DNA of 64,000 nucleotides. Origin: DASSKK01 sp035690495 (GTDB lineage: Bacteria; Actinomycetota; Actinomycetes; Propionibacteriales; Nocardioidaceae). The position numbers and the translations under genes were made by a program. Positions 58,517-64,000 of the stretch are shown here, piece after piece. The DNA lies in NCBI GenBank assembly GCA_035690495.1, contig DASSKK010000002.1, positions 1-64,000 of the forward strand. The letters run 5' to 3'. How positions within the stretch are numbered: the first letter of the stretch is position 1; every line of letters starts with the position of its first letter. The notes under the pieces are model-generated. The model worked only from the letters and a program-made list of their open reading frames with translations, had not been told where the DNA came from and searched no databases.

Positions 58517-60144
58517 GGCGTGCCCGCGGGATGCTCGTCGAGGCGGGCGTAGCCGCCGCCGATCTCTGGGCTACGTGCGTCCGGCGGGACCAGTGGCAGT
58601 GGACTGCCGGTGATCCGGTCGCCGGCCCGGTGCGGCAGGGTCAACCGGAACTGGGCGCCGTCGCCGGGTTCTCCCCACGCCTGCAGCCAGCCGCCGTGCA
58701 GGTGCGCGTCCTCCAGCGAGATCGCCAGTCCGAGCCCGGTGCCTCCCGTCGTGCGGGCACGTGCGGGGTCCGCGCGCCAGAACCGGTTGAACACCAGGGC
58801 CGCCTGCCCCGGCGCCAGGCCGATGCCGTGGTCGCGGACCGCGAGCGCCGTGGCTTGGTCGTCCGAGTCGACGTGGACGACGACGTCCTCGCTGCCCGCG
58901 TAGTCGATGGCGTTGGTCACCAGGTTGCGCACGATCCGCTCCACGCGGCGTACGTCGGCCTCGGCGACGCAAGGGCGGGGCCCGGGCCGCACGACCACGT
59001 GGGTGCCGCGACGCTCGGCGAGGGCGCGGGTCGCCTCCACCACCCGGTGGGCGACGTCGACCAGGTTCACGTCCTCCAGGTCGAGGGCGGCGGCCCCGGC
59101 GTCGAACCGGCTGATCTCCAGCAGATCCGACAGCAGGAGCTCGAACCGGTCGAGCTCGCGCTGCAGCAGCTCGGCTGCGCGGGCGGTGGACGGGTCGAAC
59201 CGCTCGCGGGCGTCGTGCAGCACGTCACCGGCCATCCGGACCGTGGTCAGCGGCGTGCGCAGCTCGTGGGACACGTCGGACACGAAGCGCCGCTGCACCC
59301 GGGACAGCTCCTCGAGCTGGCGGATCTGCTTCTGCAGGCTCGCGGCCATCTGGTTGAACGACGTGCCGAGCCGGGCGATGTCGTCGTCGCCGCGCACGTG
59401 CATGCGCTCCTCCAGGCGCCCGGAGGCGAGCCGTTCGGCGACGCGGCGGGCCAGGCGCACGGGGGTGACGACCTGCCGGGTCACCAGCCAGGTCAGCCCG
59501 CCGATCAGCAGCAGCAGCAGGCCGCCGCCGGTCACCAGCGCGCGCCGCACCAGCGACAGGGTCTGCTGCTCCTCGGTCATCGGGAACAGGTAGTAGACGG
59601 TGTAGGTGCCCCCGTCGGCCGGAAGCGTCAGCTGGGCGCCCGCGACAATCCCCGGAGTGCTGGACCGCCCGCTGTCGAAGCGGATCGGTGCGTAGGTCCA
59701 CGAGGTGCCGGTCCGGTCGGGCCGCTCCACGACCCTTCGCAGCCGCTGCGGGACGCTGTCAGGGCGCACCCCGAGGGTGCTCCGCGTGCCGCTGCCCGCG
59801 GCCACCGCCTGACTGGTCCCCGCGATCGGCCCGGTGAGCACCACGTCGTACCCCTGCACCGAGCCGCGGGTGACAATGCTCCGCAACTGCGCACTGGAGT
59901 CGAAGTCGGTGCCGCTGGCCGCGGACAGCCGCTGCTGGGCGTCCAGGGTCGCGCGAGACGCTTCGGCCACCGCGGAGGCGGTCCGCCCGGAGACCAGCCC
60001 GTCGGTCACCTGGCGCAGCAGCACCCAGCCGACCAGCGTGACGACCACGGCCGAGATCAGCAGGGTGCTGATCACCACGCGCGCCTGGATGGACCGGCGC
60101 CAGATCGTCACGGCCCGGCGGACCCATGCCGCTGTGCGCGCCAT
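58513..60144 (-). CDS. mtrB: Sensor histidine kinase MtrB
   Basis: 543 residues. TM1 at 22-44, an extracytoplasmic sensor of about 155 residues, TM2 at 203-222, HAMP, the phosphoacceptor His293 in FVSDVSHELRTPLTTVRM, then HATPase with NAIDYAG and GGTGLGLAISLEDAHLHGG. It phosphorylates MtrA and controls cell wall and division genes. ATG at 60144; it starts just after the mtrA stop. Confidence 0.96.
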   Translation of the reverse strand: MARTAAWVRRAVTIWRRSIQARVVISTLLISAVVVTLVGWVLLRQVTDGLVSGRTASAVAEASRATLDAQQRLSAASGTDFDSSAQLRSIVTRGSVQGYDVVLTGPIAGTSQAVAAGSGTRSTLGVRPDSVPQRLRRVVERPDRTGTSWTYAPIRFDSGRSSTPGIVAGAQLTLPADGGTYTVYYLFPMTEEQQTLSLVRRALVTGGGLLLLLIGGLTWLVTRQVVTPVRLARRVAERLASGRLEERMHVRGDDDIARLGTSFNQMAASLQKQIRQLEELSRVQRRFVSDVSHELRTPLTTVRMAGDVLHDARERFDPSTARAAELLQRELDRFELLLSDLLEISRFDAGAAALDLEDVNLVDVAHRVVEATRALAERRGTHVVVRPGPRPCVAEADVRRVERIVRNLVTNAIDYAGSEDVVVHVDSDDQATALAVRDHGIGLAPGQAALVFNRFWRADPARARTTGGTGLGLAISLEDAHLHGGWLQAWGEPGDGAQFRLTLPHRAGDRITGSPLPLVPPDARSPEIGGGYARLDEHPAGTP

Positions 60145-60149
60145 CCGAC

Positions 60150-60848
60150 CTACCCGGACCCCGCCTTGTAGCCGACGCCGCGCACCGTCAACACGATCTC
60201 GGGGTTCTCGGGATCGTGCTCGACCTTCGAGCGAAGCCGTTGCACGTGGACGTTCACCAGCCTTGTGTCCGCCGCGTGCCGGTAGCCCCACACCTGCTCG
60301 AGGAGCACCTCCCGGGTGAACACCTGCCATGGCTTGCGCGCCAGGCACACCAGCAGGTCGAACTCGAGGGGCGTCAAGGCGATCTGGTCGTCGTCGCGCG
60401 TGACGCTGTGGCCGGCGACGTCGATGGCCAGGTCGCCGATCGACAGCGACTCCGGCGCCGGCTCCTCGAACCGGCGTACCCGTGCCCGGATCCGCGCCAC
60501 GAGCTCCTTGGGCTTGAACGGCTTCACGACGTAGTCGTCAGCGCCCGACTCCAGCCCGACCACGACGTCGACGGTGTCGGTCTTCGCGGTCAGCATCACG
60601 ATCGGGACTCCGGACTCCGCCCGGATCTGCTTGCACACGTCGATGCCGTCCTTGCCCGGCAGCATCAGGTCGAGCAGCACCAGGTCGGGCCGGTAGTCAC
60701 GGAAGTCCGCGAGCGCGCGCTCGCCGGTGGCGCAGACCCTCGAGTCGAAGCCCTCCTGGCGCAGAACGATCGAGAGCATCTCCGACAAGGCGGAGTCGTC
60801 GTCGACCACGAGGACCTTGCCCCGGCTGCCTGCCTCGACGTTCGCCAC
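60150..60848 (-). CDS. mtrA: Response regulator MtrA
   Basis: 232 residues, OmpR-type. Receiver VLVVDDDSALSEMLSIVLR, phospho-acceptor Asp60 in LVLLDLMLPGKDG, then the winged helix with LTPLEFDLLVCLARKPWQVFTREVLLEQVWGY and VHVQRLRSKVEHDPENP. GTG start. It is the first gene of mtrA-mtrB-lpqB. A 43-nt gap separates it from ahcY on the same strand. Confidence 0.97.
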   Translation of the reverse strand: MANVEAGSRGKVLVVDDDSALSEMLSIVLRQEGFDSRVCATGERALADFRDYRPDLVLLDLMLPGKDGIDVCKQIRAESGVPIVMLTAKTDTVDVVVGLESGADDYVVKPFKPKELVARIRARVRRFEEPAPESLSIGDLAIDVAGHSVTRDDDQIALTPLEFDLLVCLARKPWQVFTREVLLEQVWGYRHAADTRLVNVHVQRLRSKVEHDPENPEIVLTVRGVGYKAGSG

Positions 60849-60891
60849 GGTCCACCACCCCTCTTGTCAACAACCGGTGTTCGACGACCGG

Positions 60892-62337
60892 TCAGTAGCG
60901 GTACTGGTCGGACTTGTACGGACCGTCGACGGGGACGCCGAGGTACGCAGACTGCTCCGCGGTCAGCTCCGTCAGCTCGACGCCGAGGGACTTCAGGTGC
61001 AGCCGGGCGACCTCCTCGTCGAGGTGCTTGGGCAGCACGTAGACGCCGACGGGATATTCGCCGGGCTTGGTGAACAGCTCGATCTGGGCGAGCACCTGGT
61101 TCGTGAAAGAGTTCGACATCACGAACGACGGATGACCGGTCGCGTTCCCGAGGTTCAACAGCCGCCCCTCAGACAACACGATCACGGAGTTCCCCTCGGG
61201 GAACGTCCAGGTGTCCACCTGCGGCTTCACCTTAGTACGGGTGATGCCGGGGAAGCCCTCCAGACCGGCCATGTCGATCTCGTTGTCGAAGTGCCCGATG
61301 TTGCCGAGGATCGCCTGGTGCTTCATCCGGCGCATCTGGTCCACGGTGACCACGGCGCGGTTGCCCGTCGCGGTCACCACGATGTCGGCCTCCGGCAGCG
61401 CCTGCTCCAGGGTGGTGACCTGGTACCCCTCCATCGCCGCTTGGAGGGCGCAGATCGGGTCGATCTCGGTGACGATCACCCGGGCGCCCTGTCCGCGCAG
61501 GGACTCCGCACAGCCCTTGCCGACGTCGCCGTACCCGCAGACCACCGCTACCTTGCCGCCGATCAGCACATCGGTGGCCCGGTTGATGCCGTCGATCAAG
61601 GAGTGGCGGCAGCCGTACTTGTTGTCGAACTTGGACTTCGTGACGGAGTCGTTGACGTTGATCGCCGGGAAGAGCAGCGAGCCCTCCCTCATCATGTCGT
61701 AGAGCCGATGCACACCGGTCGTGGTCTCCTCGGTGACGCCCTTGATGCCGTTGGCGATCGTCGTCCACCGGTGCGGGTCCGCGCTCAGCGCCTCACGCAG
61801 CGCCGTGAAGATCACCCGCTCCTCCGCGCTGGTGGCCGACGCGTCGTCGGGGGCGCGCCCCTCCTTCTCCGCCTGCACGCCGAGGTGCACCAGCAGGGTC
61901 GCGTCACCGCCGTCGTCGAGGATCATGTTGGCGGACGCGTCTCCCGGCCAGTCGAGGATCTGCTGAGTGCACCACCAGTACTCCTCCAGCGTCTCGCCCT
62001 TCCAGGCGAACACCGGCACACCCTTCGGATCCTCCGCCGTCCCCCCGGCCTCGGGCCGGCCCACGACGACCGCGGCCGCGGCGTGGTCCTGAGTGGAGAA
62101 GATGTTGCACGAGGCCCAGCGCACCTCGGCGCCGAGCGTCTCCAGAGTCTCGATGAGTACGGCGGTCTGCACCGTCATGTGCAAGGACCCGGCGATTCGG
62201 GCACCGGATAACGGCTTCGCTGCGCTGTAGCGCTCACGCATCGCCATCAGTCCCGGCATCTCGTGCTCGGCGAGCGTGATCTCGGCGCGACCGAACTCGG
62301 CCAGGCTCAGGTCGGCAACCTTGAAGTCCATCTGCAT
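60892..62337 (-). CDS. ahcY: Adenosylhomocysteinase
   Basis: 481 residues. NAD-binding VAVVCGYGDVGKGCAESLRGQGARV, GNIGHFDNEIDM and the C-terminal KSDQYRY that closes the neighbouring cofactor site. It hydrolyses S-adenosylhomocysteine to adenosine and homocysteine. The 40-residue insert around EKEGRAPDDASATS is typical of actinobacterial enzymes. ATG start (MQMDFKVADLSLAEFGR). No SAH riboswitch is evident upstream. Confidence 0.97.
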   Translation of the reverse strand: MQMDFKVADLSLAEFGRAEITLAEHEMPGLMAMRERYSAAKPLSGARIAGSLHMTVQTAVLIETLETLGAEVRWASCNIFSTQDHAAAAVVVGRPEAGGTAEDPKGVPVFAWKGETLEEYWWCTQQILDWPGDASANMILDDGGDATLLVHLGVQAEKEGRAPDDASATSAEERVIFTALREALSADPHRWTTIANGIKGVTEETTTGVHRLYDMMREGSLLFPAINVNDSVTKSKFDNKYGCRHSLIDGINRATDVLIGGKVAVVCGYGDVGKGCAESLRGQGARVIVTEIDPICALQAAMEGYQVTTLEQALPEADIVVTATGNRAVVTVDQMRRMKHQAILGNIGHFDNEIDMAGLEGFPGITRTKVKPQVDTWTFPEGNSVIVLSEGRLLNLGNATGHPSFVMSNSFTNQVLAQIELFTKPGEYPVGVYVLPKHLDEEVARLHLKSLGVELTELTAEQSAYLGVPVDGPYKSDQYRY

Positions 62338-62382
62338 CCTCTGGGTCGGGTGTCCTCAACCCTCCCAGCGTACCCGTGGGCA

Positions 62383-62424
62383 GGGTGGCCGGGGGGCGAG
62401 CGGCGGGGTGGCCGGGGGCGAGCG
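62383..62424. repeat. Short tandem repeat upstream of ahcY
   Basis: GGGTGGCCGGGGGGCGAGCG (62383-62402) is repeated with one G fewer at 62406-62424, a 23-nt period, in the 104-nt gap between the CDF gene and ahcY. Both genes read on the minus strand, so it would lie in the ahcY leader or the CDF 3' region. Confidence 0.6.
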
Positions 62425-62441
62425 CCGGGTCCGCACCCCAA

Positions 62442-63392
62442 TCACTCGGGCAAGCGACTCGGATCGAACAGGTCCGGCTCGAGGTAGATCACCGCCGCCG
62501 TCGGCTCGGCCTCCCGCACCGCACGTTCGGCCGCGTCGATGCAGGCCACGACGTCGGCCGCGGTGACATCTCCGGGCACCGCGATCTTCGCTCCGACCAA
62601 CAACTCGTCAGGACCGAGGTGCTGGGTCCGCATGTGGATCAGACCCACCACGCCGTCGGTGCCGGTGAGGGCCTCGGCGATCCGACGCTGCACGGGCGGA
62701 GTGGCTGCCTCACCGAGCAGCAGGCTCTTGGTCTCCACGCCGAGCACGACCGCGACCGCGACGAGCAGCAGGCCGATGGCCGTGGTTCCGGCGACGTCGA
62801 AGTAGCCGGATCCGGTCAGCTTCGAGAGGCCCACGCCGAGGAGCGCGAACGTGAGCCCGAGCAGGGCGGCGGAGTCCTCGAGGAGCACGACCGGCAGCTC
62901 GGGCGACTTGGCCCGCCGGATGAACTCGACCCAGCCGGCGTCACCGCGGACCCGGTCGGCCTGCCCCTTGGCTGTCCGGAAGGACATGCCCTCCATCACC
63001 ATGGCACCGACGAGCACCGCGATCGGCACCCACCAGAACCCGCTGGACAGCAGCTCGTCGGGATGGCCGGAATGCACCTCGCGGAACCTGTGGTAGGCCT
63101 CGTAGAGCGCGAACAGCCCGCCGACCGAGAAGAGCACCACCGCGACCAGGAACGAGTACACGTAGCGTTCCCGGCCGAAGCCGAACGGGTGCTGGGGTGT
63201 CGCCGCCCGCTCGGCACGACGCGCCCCCAGCAGCAGCAGGCCCTGGTTTCCGGCATCGGCCACCGAGTGGATCGCCTCCGCCAGCATCGAGGACGCCCCG
63301 GTGAGCGCCCAGGCGACGAACTTCAGAACCGCGATGCCCGTGTTGGCCAGCAGTGCCGCCACGACGGCCTTGGTGCTCTCTCCCGTCGACAT
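62442..63392 (-). CDS. Cation diffusion facilitator transporter
   Basis: 316 residues. Six hydrophobic segments; the metal-site motif AEAIHSVADAGNQ in TM2 and a paired LLEDSAALLGL in TM5 give the His/Asp ligands. C-terminal cytoplasmic domain with GVVGLIHMRTQHLGPDELLVGAKI. It exports a divalent metal such as Zn or Mn in exchange for protons. It starts 2 nt after the stop of the isomerase gene, so both are co-transcribed. Confidence 0.93.
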   Translation of the reverse strand: MSTGESTKAVVAALLANTGIAVLKFVAWALTGASSMLAEAIHSVADAGNQGLLLLGARRAERAATPQHPFGFGRERYVYSFLVAVVLFSVGGLFALYEAYHRFREVHSGHPDELLSSGFWWVPIAVLVGAMVMEGMSFRTAKGQADRVRGDAGWVEFIRRAKSPELPVVLLEDSAALLGLTFALLGVGLSKLTGSGYFDVAGTTAIGLLLVAVAVVLGVETKSLLLGEAATPPVQRRIAEALTGTDGVVGLIHMRTQHLGPDELLVGAKIAVPGDVTAADVVACIDAAERAVREAEPTAAVIYLEPDLFDPSRLPE

Positions 63393-63394
63393 GC

Positions 63395-64000
63395 CTAGCC
63401 CCGCTCGTCCGCGGCTCCGGACAGCCGCCCGCTCGCGATGCCGATGTACGCCGCGGCGTACCGGCCGGTCGTCAGGAGTGACGCGTAGCGGTCGACCTCG
63501 CCGGCAGCGTCGGTGGTCACCGTCTCGACCCGCACGCGACGCTGCTGGGCAGACCGCACCAGGCGGTCCCGCTGCTCGTGGACAGCCAGCTCGGAGGACC
63601 CGTCGTCGAGCACGACCAGCACCGGCCGCAGATCCCCGTCCTGCCCGTCGGCGAACGGGTCCGCGAAGACGTCGGGCAGTGGGGTCGCCTCGATCACGGG
63701 CAGCAGGTGCTCGGCGTCAGCGGCGAGCGCGGTCCGCCCGCTGCTGGCGCGGATCGACTCGGCGATCCGGCGCGCGGCGCGTGCTGCGAGTACCGAACCG
63801 CCCCACACCAGCGGCGTCGCGTCGGCCAGGGCGATGGCCAGGCCCTTCGCCGGGTTCACGGCAAGGTCGCGGCCCGGTGAGCAGGCGATGGCGACGTCGT
63901 CGAGGGCCTGCGCGACCGCGTCCGCCTCGGTGTGCGGGCCCAGGTCGAGCCGGTCGAGGTACTCCAGCATGACCACGGCGATGGCGAGCTGGTCGCCGGA
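63395..64000 (-). CDS. SIS-domain sugar isomerase (TobH/phosphoglucose-mannose isomerase type), 5' part outside window
   Basis: The frame is open to the window end. The visible 201 residues begin SGDQLAIAVVMLEYLDRLDLG and contain NPAKGLAIALADATPLVWGGSVLAARAARRIAESI and a terminal TTGRYAAAYIGIASG. This is the C-terminal half of the actinobacterial SIS-domain isomerase related to bifunctional phosphoglucose/phosphomannose isomerase, which flanks manA/manB in mycobacteria. About 170-180 N-terminal residues should lie beyond the edge. Substrate not proven. Confidence 0.8.
   Translation of the reverse strand, partial: SGDQLAIAVVMLEYLDRLDLGPHTEADAVAQALDDVAIACSPGRDLAVNPAKGLAIALADATPLVWGGSVLAARAARRIAESIRASSGRTALAADAEHLLPVIEATPLPDVFADPFADGQDGDLRPVLVVLDDGSSELAVHEQRDRLVRSAQQRRVRVETVTTDAAGEVDRYASLLTTGRYAAAYIGIASGRLSGAADERG

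Noticed and set aside
62338..62441. SAH riboswitch before ahcY
   Set aside because: The gap contains a short tandem repeat, and I cannot form the riboswitch core.

Overview
The window is GC-rich actinobacterial chromosome, densely coded, with many GTG starts and many 4-nt start/stop overlaps. The gene order mtrA-mtrB-lpqB-comF-hpf-secA, with ahcY beside it, and the ftsE-ftsX/smpB/ssrA block match conserved mycobacterial and actinobacterial synteny. The overall content (large NAD-dependent glutamate dehydrogenase, Tad pilus genes, AurF-like diiron protein) suggests a Nocardioidaceae-like member of the Propionibacteriales. That placement is an inference, not a measurement. I see no insertion sequence, prophage, CRISPR array or rRNA gene.

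Layout. 0-10.4 kb is a mixed metabolic and regulatory stretch: the 3' part of fumarylacetoacetase, a STAS protein, a MarR/MFS pair with a clear operator, an AurF-like diiron protein divergent from a TetR/DUF4873 pair, a DesK-type kinase with a frameshifted response regulator, an SPFH protein, and hpd (tyrosine catabolism) divergent from an Lrp/AsnC regulator. A HicB antitoxin remnant follows that regulator. 10.4-20.2 kb holds a helicase/DUF3039 pair, a yqgE/malic enzyme pair, an uncharacterised gene plus 48-residue peptide plus TetR locus rich in palindromes, a DUF3048 lipoprotein, an SDR, a HIT protein and a secreted phosphoesterase. 20.5-27.4 kb is translation quality control and division: tmRNA (ssrA), smpB, an M23 hydrolase, ftsX, ftsE and prfB. 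27.4-33 kb carries a SigB/SigF-type sigma factor and a seven-gene Tad pilus operon. 33.2-36.1 kb is a bacterial NHEJ module, with ligase and polymerase as separate proteins divergent from Ku. 36.2-45.5 kb is amino-acid catabolism: an M20 peptidase, NAD-glutamate dehydrogenase, tryptophan 2,3-dioxygenase and PruA. 45.5-47.6 kb holds a CpaE-like ATPase and a SAF-domain protein that plausibly belong to the Tad system, although they lie 12.6 kb from it. 47.7-64 kb is the conserved block: an HTH protein, LysM, DUF6459-like, secA, a YcaQ-like protein, a NarL-type regulator, hpf, comF, lpqB, mtrB, mtrA, ahcY, a CDF transporter and a partial SIS-domain sugar isomerase.

How the genes fit together. Tyrosine (Hpd, FahA), tryptophan (KynA), proline (PruA) and glutamate (NAD-GDH) breakdown all feed the TCA cycle, with malic enzyme draining malate to pyruvate. 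ssrA, smpB, prfB and hpf form a ribosome-maintenance set. ftsEX with the coiled-coil M23 protein, mtrAB-lpqB and secA serve the envelope. The most unusual signals are small-scale: a 4-nt-type frameshift in a response regulator, paired 26-nt repeats before its kinase, a palindrome-dense promoter region at 15.2-15.3 kb, a tRNA-like fold at 7.5 kb, a 59-bp repeat present twice, and recurrent leaderless-type promoters.
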